Below, piece after piece: positions 34,678-43,587 of a stretch of DNA of 64,000 nt (the stretch's first letter is position 1; each line of letters starts with the position of its first letter). A program made the position numbers and the translations under genes. The notes beneath the pieces were generated by a model, which worked only from the letters and a program-made list of their open reading frames with translations, was not told where the DNA came from and made no database searches. The DNA comes from Candidatus Thalassarchaeaceae archaeon (GTDB lineage: Archaea > Thermoplasmatota > Poseidoniia > Poseidoniales > Thalassarchaeaceae). The DNA lies in assembly GCA_030748775.1 (NCBI GenBank), contig JASMLH010000001.1, positions 1-64,000 of the forward strand. Direction: 5' to 3'.

Positions 34678-35514
34678 CTAGGCATTTGCCCCTTTATCCA
34701 GTGAAAGAATCTCCGAACACACAGCTAGGGCAATTTCTTCGGGAGAATCTGCTCCAATCTGTAGTCCTATTGGGCACCTAACCGAGTCCACATCGACCTT
34801 GGAAATTCCCGCCCCAATTGCAGAATTGCTGAAAGACTTCCATTTCGACTTAGATCCGATTGCTCCAATCCTCGGCCTCCTACCATTGCCTCTTTCCTTC
34901 AGAATCCGAATTAGGAAATCCTCGTCTACTGCCCAATCGTGCCCCAATAATAGTACATCGGAGAATCTCTCCAATGAATCCCTGTCTTCACCGGCTAGGA
35001 ACCCCCCTACATCGTTCGCGTGCAATTCCGTTGCGAATGGAAAACGGTCCTCGTTTGCATATTCTTCCCTAACATCGAATACGCTGTATGACCAACCCAT
35101 TGTGTCACAGACAATCGAGATACATCTTCCTACGTGACCCCCTCCGACAATTAGGACATGGGGCATTGGAACTAGGACCTCCATTGCAACTGTAACCTTA
35201 CCGCCACATAGGCTGTCCAATGACGTCACTTCTTTTTTCTTCCCGTCCTTGTGAAGTAGAAAAACCTCCACTTTGCCTCCTTTTTTTCTCGAGTATCCAC
35301 CTTCTCCGTTGAGCATTTTTCTAAGCCCATCTTCAACCCTGAGCTCTAGCCCGGCACCCCCTACGGTCCCGAATCTTTTTCCATTTGATGAAATCGCCAA
35401 TCGCGCTCCTGGCTTCCCTGGAACGCTCCCACTAGCTTCTATCACTGAGGCCATGGCTACCCTCTCCCCTCCTTCTAGCCTATCCAGGACCCAGGACAGT
35501 ACGGACTTGGTCAC
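34678..35514 (-). CDS. XdhC/CoxI-family molybdenum enzyme maturation protein
   Basis: 278 residues from GTG 35514. N-terminal XdhC motif SVIEASGSVPGKPGARLAI with GTVGGAGLE. C-terminal Rossmann domain with HVLIVGGGHVGRCI and LLLGHDWAVDEDFL. XdhC proteins bind molybdenum cofactor and load sulfurated cofactor into xanthine dehydrogenase-type enzymes. Context beside the three subunit genes fits. Confidence 0.92.
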   Translation of the reverse strand: MTKSVLSWVLDRLEGGERVAMASVIEASGSVPGKPGARLAISSNGKRFGTVGGAGLELRVEDGLRKMLNGEGGYSRKKGGKVEVFLLHKDGKKKEVTSLDSLCGGKVTVAMEVLVPMPHVLIVGGGHVGRCISIVCDTMGWSYSVFDVREEYANEDRFPFATELHANDVGGFLAGEDRDSLERFSDVLLLGHDWAVDEDFLIRILKERGNGRRPRIGAIGSKSKWKSFSNSAIGAGISKVDVDSVRCPIGLQIGADSPEEIALAVCSEILSLDKGANA

Positions 35515-35553
35515 GGGTCACGAGAGAAGGACTCTTGCCTTTGGTATTGCCCT

Positions 35554-36363
35554 CTAGCCTAGGGCAACATCAAGAACCATCATTATGGTGAATCCCACCA
35601 TTACTCCCATTGTTGCAATGTCCCCATTCTTTCCCCTATGGGCTTCGGGAACCAACTCCTCGACTACGACGAATATCATCGCACCCGCAGCGAAAGAGAG
35701 TGCATAGGGCAATATTGGTGTCATGTAGATTATTGCCGCCGCACCCAAAACTGCCGCAACAGGCTCAACCAACGCGGAAAGTTGCCCCCACCAGAAACTC
35801 TCTCTGATGGACAACCCTTCTCTTCTCAGAGGGACCGAAACCGCAGCTCCCTCTGGAAAGTTCTGAATCCCGATCCCTATTGCTAGTGCCACGGCTGCAC
35901 CCAGACCCTCTCCCGATGCCGCTGCTCCGAATGCAACACCTACTGCCAGTCCCTCTGGGACGTTGTGCAGAGTAATTGCTGCAATCAACAGCTTGCTCCT
36001 GTGCCATGTAGTCTTCACTCCTTCAGCTTCTTCGGGTGGGGCACCTGGGTGGAGGTGTGGAAGGAATGCGTCAATTATTCTCATGCAGACCCCACCGAGA
36101 ACAAAACCAATTGCTGCGGGAAGGACTTTGACTAGCCCCTCTCCGCTAGTTTGGTCGATTGCAGGCCCCAGTAGTCCGAAGCAGCTTGCTGCAATCATCA
36201 CTCCTGCTGCAAATCCAAGCATTCCATCTAGGACTTTCCTGTCAATGTCCCGAAAGAAGAAAACAAGTCCAGCACCTGCTGCAGTCATGAACCATGTGAA
36301 TAGTCCGGCAATCAGAGATTGCTGAATTGGGCCATATCCATCAATGAGGCCAATAATATCCAC
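35554..36363 (-). CDS. ZIP-family metal transporter
   Basis: 269 residues from GTG 36363, eight membrane helices. The helix IV motif HNVPEGLAVGVAFG and helix V motif GIGIQNFPEGAAVSVPL contain the metal-binding His, Asn, Pro and Glu. GufA-like bacterial/archaeal ZIP transporters carry zinc or other divalent metals across the membrane. The gene lies between XdhC and MocA-like genes; a link to the molybdenum enzyme is not evident. Confidence 0.92.
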   Translation of the reverse strand: MDIIGLIDGYGPIQQSLIAGLFTWFMTAAGAGLVFFFRDIDRKVLDGMLGFAAGVMIAASCFGLLGPAIDQTSGEGLVKVLPAAIGFVLGGVCMRIIDAFLPHLHPGAPPEEAEGVKTTWHRSKLLIAAITLHNVPEGLAVGVAFGAAASGEGLGAAVALAIGIGIQNFPEGAAVSVPLRREGLSIRESFWWGQLSALVEPVAAVLGAAAIIYMTPILPYALSFAAGAMIFVVVEELVPEAHRGKNGDIATMGVMVGFTIMMVLDVALG

Positions 36364-36397
36364 ATATCAGCGTCAAACCTCTTTCCTAAATATCTTC

Positions 36398-36985
36398 TCA
36401 ATGCAATGTATTGCTGTATTGACTCATTAGTGATTTGAAATCCTTCATATCTTTCTGCGTATCAACGTTCAAATGAAGAAAGGGGTCCTCAACTTCGAAT
36501 TTTTCTGACGCAACCAATGACCTAAGGGAGGCCTCTTTAGGTGCATTTCTGACAATTTCTACATCTTCTTCAGAGAGTAGGATTGGATGGCCCCCTCTTC
36601 CGCCTCTTGATGGGCAGCACGAAATCATAGACTCCTTCAACTTGGAAATTGTAGAGTCTGAGAATCCGGGCCTGTCAACTGGAACCACGATTAGCCTGTA
36701 GCTCCCTTCAGAAATCTCGTCAAGTTTAGAAATGCCAATAATTATGCTACCAGTCCTACCTTTCTCTGGACTCGGATTCACCACTACATCACATGGCCTG
36801 ACGGCCCTTTCAACTTCATCCAGAATCTCCTCCCTCGTAACAACAAGTGGACTCATTCCCTGGTCGGACAGTCTTCTGGTGATCCAACCAACTAGGGCCC
36901 CCTCTCCGGTTTCCAGAAGGGCCTTTTCTTCTCCTAGTCTATTGCTGAAACCTGCGGCTAGTACTACACAGCCAACGTTTGTCAC
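36398..36985 (-). CDS. MocA/MobA-like nucleotidyltransferase
   Basis: 195 residues from GTG 36985. Nucleotide-binding motif VVLAAGFSNRLGEEKAL at the N-terminus, a VVPVDRPGFSDS metal-binding block, and GRGGHPILLS. These resemble molybdenum cofactor cytidylyltransferases (MocA), which make the MCD cofactor used by the XDH/4-HBCR family. Context beside XdhC and the enzyme genes supports this. Confidence 0.88.
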   Translation of the reverse strand: MTNVGCVVLAAGFSNRLGEEKALLETGEGALVGWITRRLSDQGMSPLVVTREEILDEVERAVRPCDVVVNPSPEKGRTGSIIIGISKLDEISEGSYRLIVVPVDRPGFSDSTISKLKESMISCCPSRGGRGGHPILLSEEDVEIVRNAPKEASLRSLVASEKFEVEDPFLHLNVDTQKDMKDFKSLMSQYSNTLH

Positions 36986-37015
36986 GCAACTGGGTATCGG
37001 TTGTAGGTAATAGTG

Positions 37016-37978
37016 CTATAGAACTCCCACATACAACAGGTAGGACATGTATGCAACGTAAGAGGCAATCATGCCCATGCCGATGTTTTTGCTAATTTTT
37101 CGTTCTGTTAGTAGCATCCAGGAGATGAACCCCGATGTGGCTAAAACTATCCAAATATCTCTTTGAGCAAACTCCGATGCGATCGTCAGCCCGGCCCCAG
37201 GTGCGTAAATTGCTGCTGTTCCTAGGATTCCTAGAATATTCATCACATTCGAACCCAGAACATTGCCGATGGCAACTCCCCCTTGCCCTCTTAGTCCTGC
37301 TACCAGTGTTACTGCAAGTTCAGGCAGGGAAGTGCCTAGAGCAACAACGGATAAGCCGATCACGTCTTCTGGAATGTTGTACCTGGTTGCTATCCCTGTA
37401 GCTCCTTCGACTAGGAGTATTGCTCCCTGCCAAATCAAAGCCCCCCCGATAATACACGATGGAACTGCCAGAGTAACTTTGTCGGGTAGCCAAGTGTCTA
37501 CCGGGTCTATCCTCTCTCCTGTTTTTCTCGCATCCGTGTATGCGTACCAGTAGTATCCAACTAGGGCAGCAACCATTGCAATGCCACCAAGAAGGGGTAT
37601 TTCCCCTCCCATCACGAAGACAAGAAGGAATAGAGTTGCCAACATTACAGCTATCGAATCCCTACCAATCCCTTTGTCTGGTTCAGAGCAAGCACCCAGC
37701 AATGCAGCACTTCCAAGGACAAGCATCACGTTTGCCACATTTGATCCAAGAACACCTCCGACTGCTATATCTTCAGCCCCCTCGCCAACAGCCTGCAAAG
37801 CCACTGCCAGCTCAGGCAAGGAGGTCCCCACTGCCACTACTGTGAAACCCACAAGAAGTGGTGGGACCTGCAACTTTCCCGAAATTCTGACTGCTCCCTG
37901 TACTAGCCCCTCTCCCCCGGACATTAGGAAAATGAATCCAACCAAGACGTATACCACATCTAGAAACGACTCATCCAC
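37016..37978 (-). CDS. CaCA-family sodium/calcium exchanger
   Basis: 320 residues from GTG 37978, about ten helices in two inverted halves. Alpha repeat 1 contains AVGTSLPELAVALQ and GGVLGSNVANVML; alpha repeat 2 contains ALGTSLPELAVTLVAG and GNVLGSNVMNILG. The conserved Glu residues bind cations. Probable Ca2+/Na+ or Ca2+/H+ antiporter (YrbG-like). Confidence 0.93.
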   Translation of the reverse strand: MDESFLDVVYVLVGFIFLMSGGEGLVQGAVRISGKLQVPPLLVGFTVVAVGTSLPELAVALQAVGEGAEDIAVGGVLGSNVANVMLVLGSAALLGACSEPDKGIGRDSIAVMLATLFLLVFVMGGEIPLLGGIAMVAALVGYYWYAYTDARKTGERIDPVDTWLPDKVTLAVPSCIIGGALIWQGAILLVEGATGIATRYNIPEDVIGLSVVALGTSLPELAVTLVAGLRGQGGVAIGNVLGSNVMNILGILGTAAIYAPGAGLTIASEFAQRDIWIVLATSGFISWMLLTERKISKNIGMGMIASYVAYMSYLLYVGVL

Positions 37979-38026
37979 AGTTCTCCCCGGGGAAGAAGTA
38001 CTGATGACTCTTTGCTCGAATTATTG

Positions 38027-40909
38027 TTAATTCAGGCACGCCCTCTCAACGTGTCGTGCAACCAGTGCCGCCTTCGGAACGGTATGGTCCTCCAAAGTCG
38101 GCGAGAATGGGACCGGAGTATCTAGTGCACCGATAACGACCGGGGGAGCCTCCAGACTCCAGAAAGCCTCCTCGATTATCCTACTGCTGACTGTATGGCC
38201 CATACCTCCGGTCCACTGTGCTTCCTGTAGTACTAGCAGTTTCCCGGTCCTAAGTACAGAATTAACACATGTTTCCGAGTCCATTGGGATTATTGTTCTA
38301 AGGTCAATTACTTCTACTTCGACCCCATTGTTGGCGGAGATATTTGCTGCCTCCAGGGCAACATGTACCATGGCGCCCCAGGTAACAATGGTTAGGTCCC
38401 TACCTCCACGAACAACTCTCGCCTTCCCAATTGAACTCAATCCTTGACTGAGATTCTCGTGGACCGTTCTTTCGTCCACAATTTGGTTTATCGAAGTCCC
38501 CCAACCGGTGTTACCACCTCTAAGCCCGTATAGACCAATGTGCTCTAGGTAAATTACCGGATCTGGAAGTTCATGTGATTCCACCAGAAGGTCATACGCA
38601 TCTTGGGGGATACTAGGGGCAACAATCACCAATCCCGGATCATTGGAAAACCATGATTCAATCATGTTCGCGTGAAATGGTCCACTTCGAGTCTTTGCAC
38701 CCAGCGGGATCCTAATCGTCATTGGGACTTCTGCACCCCACCTCCACCTAAGTTGAGCTGCGTTGTTGACTATTGGGTTCATCGCAAGGGCCGCGAATCC
38801 TCCGAATTGAATCTCGGCCATAGGCCTCATCCCTCCCAGGGCAGCCCCAGTAGCAGAATGCACGATGATGGATTCAGATAAGGGCATGTCCAGCAACTTA
38901 TCCTGATGCCCCCTTGCCTTCAGTGGAAGATTCATTCCAAATGCGCCAGCAATTTCCATGTCTTCTCCCATGAAAACAACCTCATCACCATAATTCTCTG
39001 CCAGCGCTGCCATTCCATTTTGGATGGCTTTGCTGTATGTCCAAGATTTTGGAGAGTCTGAGAATTCGATTGAAATCTCTCCGGGTTTGAGTGTAGGGTC
39101 CTGCTTATTCGAACCAGACTCTATCCTCGAAAGTTGTTGCTCATGAGTGGAGGCGTCATGGAGTGAAGTTACCCCCCTGGTAACTGTATGGCCTTCTGGC
39201 CATTCCATTTCCCCTACTTCAGTACGTGCCCTTTCCACCTCCGCCTCTTCTGATTCCTCCATCTTTCGAATTTCCCCTTCGTCCGTTCCAAGTTGAATCA
39301 GGAGCTCCCGATGATTGGGAACTGGATCCTTTTCAGCCCAATATTCTAGCAAACCCCGGTCAACATATCCAGGCGGGTTCCCACTCGATGCTCCAAGGTA
39401 TAGGTCATCGTGATGATGGGCATGCCCACATCCACGCATCGTTTCAACGTGAATCAAAGTAGCTCCACCGCCATCTATTGCGAACTCTCTAGCTACAGAA
39501 GTTGAACAGTAGAACATAGCAGGATCGGAACCATCTATTGTCCATGAGGGCAGGCCCATTGCATGGCCCTTGTCTCCGAAAGTCTCAGCTCCTGACTGTC
39601 CCGATGCAAATGTATCCAGAGCAATTTGATTGTTTTGAATCATGTAGCAAATAGGCAGTCCCCTGGCACCTGCGAAGTTCATCGCCTCCCAGAACTCTCC
39701 GCTGCTGCTGCACCCCTCTCCCACTGGAGCTAGGTGAAAACGATCAATACCCAGCCTTTTTGCAGCCAATGCAATACCAGTCGTTGTTGCGCTTGCTATG
39801 GGTAGTGGAGCCGTAGGGGGCAAAACTCCCTTTTCCCAGTTGCCAATATGAAGGTCCCTCCCACCACATCCGGGCATTCCCCCATCCATGTAGGAATCCG
39901 ACTTCCCCATTTGGGCCGAGAATATCTCGATTGGCGTCTGACCCATCGCAATTGCCAGGCCGACATCACGGATCATTGGGGCTACAATGTCCCCTCTTTT
40001 CCTATCGGCAGGGGAAAGATCGATCGACCTCCTTAGGGATGATGCACAAGCAACGATCCCCTCTTGCCAGGTTGATCTGAATCCCTTCCCCCCAAAATTC
40101 CCCCCATCCGGGGTCGGAAGTCCATTGGAGAATAGCTCCTTGAGTTGCTCATCCACAAGTCTGGTACGAGTCATCCATCTTTGCCAATCATTCCTCTGTT
40201 CCATTGTTATTGAAGCATAGTAAGCAATCCTTCTCAGGCATAGTGCTAGATCGATAAGAAACCTAGCTCCCCTCCTGCCTAGGTACAATTCTCCTTTTCT
40301 CATGGGGATTATTTCACCCCGAATCAAAGGGGCAAACTTTGGATCGAGCAACCTTTCTGATAGGCGATTCTCAATAGATTTCAACAATATTCGAGAAAAC
40401 TCATGAAATTCTGTGCCACCCAGTCGATTTTCATTTCCGATTGAATCCCAGCAATCCGAAACCAATCCGAGATAGCCATCATGGCGCTCTGCAACAAAAC
40501 ACAGTAGATCCCCTCTAGCCATTTTCTGGTCAATTGGAGTAGTAAAATCCAATGCCTTTTCTGGCCACCAACCCGCTCCCCATATTGGAGGGAGGTCTGC
40601 AGGGGAGTCATAATCCGCCGAACTGGGGTGTTGCCCATTAAACCCGTAAATTCCATTTCCAGAATCAGAATTCCTTCTATCCGCCTCCTCCAATAGGTCT
40701 TCAGGACTAATTGACAGCGTTCTTTCCCATATCTCCACCTTCCTTCCTCTACCCTTCCCACTTTCTGAACGATCTATTGTTACACGGGCTCTTTCACTGC
40801 ATTTCTCACATTTCCTGTCCAGTTTAATCGAATCTCTAGATCTTGTTTTCCACGTCTGATGATGTCTGCATTCGGGGCACTTCCATATCCCCTGCCGACC
40901 TATTGCCAT
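38027..40909 (-). CDS. Fused 2-oxoacid dehydrogenase E1 (alpha-beta) with N-terminal zinc ribbon
   Basis: 960 residues from ATG 40909 (ATG 40915 also possible). Cys11/Cys14 and Cys34/Cys37 form a zinc ribbon. The E1 alpha domain (about 90-560) has the thiamine diphosphate motif GEGCSSSGEFWEAMNFAG to QNN and the phosphorylation-loop-like GCGHAHHHDD. The E1 beta domain (about 630-960) has MGEDMEIAGAFG, DMPLSESIIVHSATGAALGGMRP and ALDTPVPFSPTLE. It would decarboxylate pyruvate or branched-chain 2-oxoacids and acylate an E2 lipoyl partner, but no E2 or E3 gene is in the window. Four repeated 11-bp elements precede it. Confidence 0.9.
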   Translation of the reverse strand: MAIGRQGIWKCPECRHHQTWKTRSRDSIKLDRKCEKCSERARVTIDRSESGKGRGRKVEIWERTLSISPEDLLEEADRRNSDSGNGIYGFNGQHPSSADYDSPADLPPIWGAGWWPEKALDFTTPIDQKMARGDLLCFVAERHDGYLGLVSDCWDSIGNENRLGGTEFHEFSRILLKSIENRLSERLLDPKFAPLIRGEIIPMRKGELYLGRRGARFLIDLALCLRRIAYYASITMEQRNDWQRWMTRTRLVDEQLKELFSNGLPTPDGGNFGGKGFRSTWQEGIVACASSLRRSIDLSPADRKRGDIVAPMIRDVGLAIAMGQTPIEIFSAQMGKSDSYMDGGMPGCGGRDLHIGNWEKGVLPPTAPLPIASATTTGIALAAKRLGIDRFHLAPVGEGCSSSGEFWEAMNFAGARGLPICYMIQNNQIALDTFASGQSGAETFGDKGHAMGLPSWTIDGSDPAMFYCSTSVAREFAIDGGGATLIHVETMRGCGHAHHHDDLYLGASSGNPPGYVDRGLLEYWAEKDPVPNHRELLIQLGTDEGEIRKMEESEEAEVERARTEVGEMEWPEGHTVTRGVTSLHDASTHEQQLSRIESGSNKQDPTLKPGEISIEFSDSPKSWTYSKAIQNGMAALAENYGDEVVFMGEDMEIAGAFGMNLPLKARGHQDKLLDMPLSESIIVHSATGAALGGMRPMAEIQFGGFAALAMNPIVNNAAQLRWRWGAEVPMTIRIPLGAKTRSGPFHANMIESWFSNDPGLVIVAPSIPQDAYDLLVESHELPDPVIYLEHIGLYGLRGGNTGWGTSINQIVDERTVHENLSQGLSSIGKARVVRGGRDLTIVTWGAMVHVALEAANISANNGVEVEVIDLRTIIPMDSETCVNSVLRTGKLLVLQEAQWTGGMGHTVSSRIIEEAFWSLEAPPVVIGALDTPVPFSPTLEDHTVPKAALVARHVERACLN

Positions 40910-40930
40910 GAGCATCCCTGGAGCAATTAG

Positions 40931-41067
40931 TACAACAATTATTCGGTCTACTAAATAATATAATACCACAATTATAACAAATAATGTGAATAATTATTGA
41001 AATGAGGATAATTATTGAATAAATACCACAATTAAAAGGCATTCTTATATCTATTTTACCACAATTA
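40931..41067. promoter_or_regulatory. Four-copy TACCACAATTA repeat array upstream of the E1 gene
   Basis: Copies at 40931 (TACAACAATTA, one mismatch), 40964, 41024 and 41057, each 11 bp, all in the same orientation, spaced 33, 60 and 33 bp. The last copy contains the stop codon of the MoeB-like gene. Between them lie AATAATTATTGAA-type repeats at 40989, 41008 and 41072, whose core AATAATTATT is self-complementary. A TATA-like ATTATATTATTTAG (minus strand, about 40950-40963) abuts the second copy. The region is far richer in A+T than its surroundings. It looks like a multi-site operator or enhancer for the E1 gene. Confidence 0.65.
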
Positions 41068-42168
41068 ATACTTAATTATTGAAGAATCTACTGTATCGGA
41101 CCATTCGTGGATTCCTCCAGATAGGTTGTAAACACTGTGAGATGGCCATCCCGATTCCACAAGAAATCTGGCAACTGCAGCAGACCTTCCTCCTACCCGA
41201 CAGTAAATCACGACTTCCTCATCTTTGGGAATTTCATCCATTCTAGATGGGACATGCATGTGCTGGATACGCAAATCGGTTCCTTCCAATTTCACAATTT
41301 CTTCTTCATCAGATCTACGAACATCCAAGAGGAATGGATTCCATCCCTCTTTAGTACGGTTTACGAATTCAAGAGGAGAAATCTCAGAGAAGCTACTTAG
41401 TTGTTCAATGTCCGCTAAACAGGCCCTTTTTCTGCTAGAATTCGCCTTGAACGATAGTGTACGCATCTCCATATTCCTTGCATCAATTGTCAACAACTTT
41501 CCAGAAAGAATTTCACCAACCCCCAAAATCATCTTTATTGCCTCTGTGGCTTGGATTGTTCCAACAATTCCCGGGAGGACGCCCAATACTCCCGCTTCTG
41601 CACAGTTGGGAGCAAGCTCGGGAGGCGGGGCTTCGGGAAACAGGTCCCGGTAATTTGGACCATTATCGTAATTGAATGACGAAACCTGTCCATCGAATCT
41701 GTGTATACTGCCGAAAACCCACGGCTTCCCCAATGCCTCGCACGTATCTCCAATCAAGTATCTTGTTTCGAAATTATCCGTTCCATCAAGCACCAGATCG
41801 AAATTTTCAATAATTCCGATTGAATTCTCGTTAGTTAGCTTCTCCTCAATTTCAATCACTTCAACATCAGGGTTTAGGCCATGAATCCTCTTTGCAGCGG
41901 AGCCAACTTTTGAGTCGCCAATTGATCCACTAGAGTGAATGACCTGTCTTTGTAGATTGGATAGACTAACAGTGTCGAAGTCCATTACTCCTATTCTTCC
42001 CACACCAGCTGCTGCCAAGTATAGTATTGCAGGCGAGCCAAGACCTCCAGCACCCACTACAAGTACAGATGAGTTTAGCAGAGACAATTGGCCCTCTTCG
42101 CCTACATCTGGCAGGGCCAGGTGCCTTGCGTACCTATCGCTCTGCTCACTACTCAGCCCATTAGCCAT
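41065..42168 (-). CDS. MoeB/ThiF-type adenylyltransferase with rhodanese domain (MOCS3/Uba4-like)
   Basis: 367 residues. E1-like domain: VLVVGAGGLGSPAILYLAAAGVG (ATP), DFDTVSLSNLQRQVIHS, DGTDNFETRYLIGD, and PNCAEAGVLGVLPGIVGTIQATEA with the active Cys. The C-terminal rhodanese domain (about 265-365) has YCRVGGRSA with the catalytic Cys. It activates ubiquitin-like sulfur carriers for molybdopterin or tRNA thiolation, which may serve the molybdenum enzyme nearby. Confidence 0.93.
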   Translation of the reverse strand: MANGLSSEQSDRYARHLALPDVGEEGQLSLLNSSVLVVGAGGLGSPAILYLAAAGVGRIGVMDFDTVSLSNLQRQVIHSSGSIGDSKVGSAAKRIHGLNPDVEVIEIEEKLTNENSIGIIENFDLVLDGTDNFETRYLIGDTCEALGKPWVFGSIHRFDGQVSSFNYDNGPNYRDLFPEAPPPELAPNCAEAGVLGVLPGIVGTIQATEAIKMILGVGEILSGKLLTIDARNMEMRTLSFKANSSRKRACLADIEQLSSFSEISPLEFVNRTKEGWNPFLLDVRRSDEEEIVKLEGTDLRIQHMHVPSRMDEIPKDEEVVIYCRVGGRSAAVARFLVESGWPSHSVYNLSGGIHEWSDTVDSSIIKY

Positions 42169-42218
42169 GGGGCCTCCAGGCGGGGTCAGGGAAATGGGTT
42201 ATTCGGTCAATTTGGGAT

Positions 42219-43148
42219 TTAGTGCTGATCTTCTAGCCACCTTTCCGCATCAATAGCGGCCTGACAACCCATTCCTGCAGCAGTAATTGCTTGGCGGTAC
42301 CTCTTATCGACTACGTCTCCCGCTGCGAAAACTCCCGGAGAACTTGTCATAGTGTTGCTGCTATGGATGATATAACCCTCCTCATCGGTTTCCACTTGCC
42401 CTTCTAGGAATTCAGTAATTGGTTTGTGACCTATAGCAATGAACGCCCCAGAGCAACTAATTTCTTCTTCCGAACCGTCCCTCGGGTCTTCCAGTATTGC
42501 TCCCGTAAGACCCTCCTGATTTGCAAGCCACTTCTTCACCTGCCTGAAGGTCTTGATCTCTATTTTTGGATGTTCAGAAGCCCTTTCGTACATTACCTTA
42601 GATGCCCTGAAAACATCTCTTCGGTGAATGATGGTAACCTTGCTTGCGAATCTGGTCAGGAATGTTGCCTCCTCCATCGCCGAGTCACCACCTCCGATGA
42701 CAAGTATCTCCTCATCCCTGAAGAATGCGCCATCACAAGTCGCACATGTGGAGATTCCCCTACCTTTCTGCTCCTCCTCGCCATCTGCTCCAAGCCAGAT
42801 GGCCTCTGCTCCGGTGCAAATAATCAGGCTTTCTGCCCTGAACTCTTCACCTTCTACCCATACGCGAAATGGCCTTTCCGAGAGATCGACTCTCTCAACG
42901 TTCTTGTCCTGGACTTCCAATCCGAATCGCTCTGCTTGCTCCCTCATATGGATCATCATTGCAGGGCCCTCTACTCCCTGCGGATAACCTGGGAAATTTT
43001 CGACATCAGAGGTAAGCATTAGCTGCCCCCCCGACATATAACCGGCAAACATCAGCGGTTCAAGCAATGCCCTAGCCGCATACAGGCCTGCAGTGTACCC
43101 TGCTGGCCCGGAGCCAACGATGATGACGCTTCTGACATCCTCGCCCAT
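42219..43148 (-). CDS. trxB: Thioredoxin-disulfide reductase
   Basis: 309 residues from ATG 43148; GTG 43166 would add six residues. FAD motif IIVGSGPAGYTAGLYAAR, redox-active CATCDGAFF, NAD(P) motif VIGGGDSAMEEATFLTRF, and the C-terminal GVFAAGDVVDKRYRQAITAAGMG. It reduces thioredoxin or glutaredoxin-like proteins with NAD(P)H. Divergent from the GYD gene. Confidence 0.95.
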   Translation of the reverse strand: MGEDVRSVIIVGSGPAGYTAGLYAARALLEPLMFAGYMSGGQLMLTSDVENFPGYPQGVEGPAMMIHMREQAERFGLEVQDKNVERVDLSERPFRVWVEGEEFRAESLIICTGAEAIWLGADGEEEQKGRGISTCATCDGAFFRDEEILVIGGGDSAMEEATFLTRFASKVTIIHRRDVFRASKVMYERASEHPKIEIKTFRQVKKWLANQEGLTGAILEDPRDGSEEEISCSGAFIAIGHKPITEFLEGQVETDEEGYIIHSSNTMTSSPGVFAAGDVVDKRYRQAITAAGMGCQAAIDAERWLEDQH

Positions 43149-43215
43149 AGTGGTGACGAGGTGCACGGCATCTCTTCAATCTTGAGAGTGCCCAATTGCA
43201 AATCTTTGCCTACTT

Positions 43216-43250
43216 TTTCGTGGGGTAACCGTAATATACACTCCACGAAA
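43216..43250. promoter_or_regulatory. Inverted repeat flanking the GYD gene TATA box
   Basis: TTTCGTGG (43216-43223) and CCACGAAA (43243-43250) are perfect 8-bp arms 19 bp apart. The TATA-like TAATATACA (43232-43240) lies between them, about 25 bp before ATG 43261, the spacing expected for a leaderless transcript. A regulator bound to both arms would bracket the TATA box. Confidence 0.6.
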
Positions 43251-43260
43251 CTCCGGAATC

Positions 43261-43584
43261 ATGCCCAAATTCATGTATTCGGGAAGCTATACTGCTGAAG
43301 GCGCTGCTGGTGTTCTAAAGGAAGGGGGAACCGCCCGCAGGGATGAGGCCGAAAGGATTGCCAAGTCCTTCGGAGGAACATTGGAGGCATACTATTGGTG
43401 CTATGGAGAAACAGATTTCATGTGCATTATGGATGTCCCCGACACCATCAAAATTACCGCATTCTCGTTAGCGGTAGGCGCCTCTGGAGTCTTCAACGGA
43501 AAGTTAACCCCTCTGATTACTGTAGAAGAGATGGATGAGATATCTAATGCAGATTTAGGTGATTTCCGCCTCCCAGGGCAGTAG
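43261..43584 (+). CDS. GYD domain protein
   Basis: 107 residues, COG4274/GYD family: MYSGSYTAEGAAGVLKEGG, RIAKSFGGTLEAYYWCYGETD and an ending of the TPLITVEEMDE type. A small ferredoxin-like alpha-beta protein of unknown function, widespread in bacteria and archaea. It stands alone on the plus strand between trxB and the riboflavin operon and converges on ribH with a 3-nt gap. Confidence 0.9.
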   Translation: MPKFMYSGSYTAEGAAGVLKEGGTARRDEAERIAKSFGGTLEAYYWCYGETDFMCIMDVPDTIKITAFSLAVGASGVFNGKLTPLITVEEMDEISNADLGDFRLPGQ

Positions 43585-43587
43585 CTT

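Noticed and set aside
40910-40969. E1 start at GTG 40969
   Set aside because: It would put coding sequence through the repeat array and TATA-like region and add a hydrophobic stretch before the zinc ribbon that E1 proteins lack.
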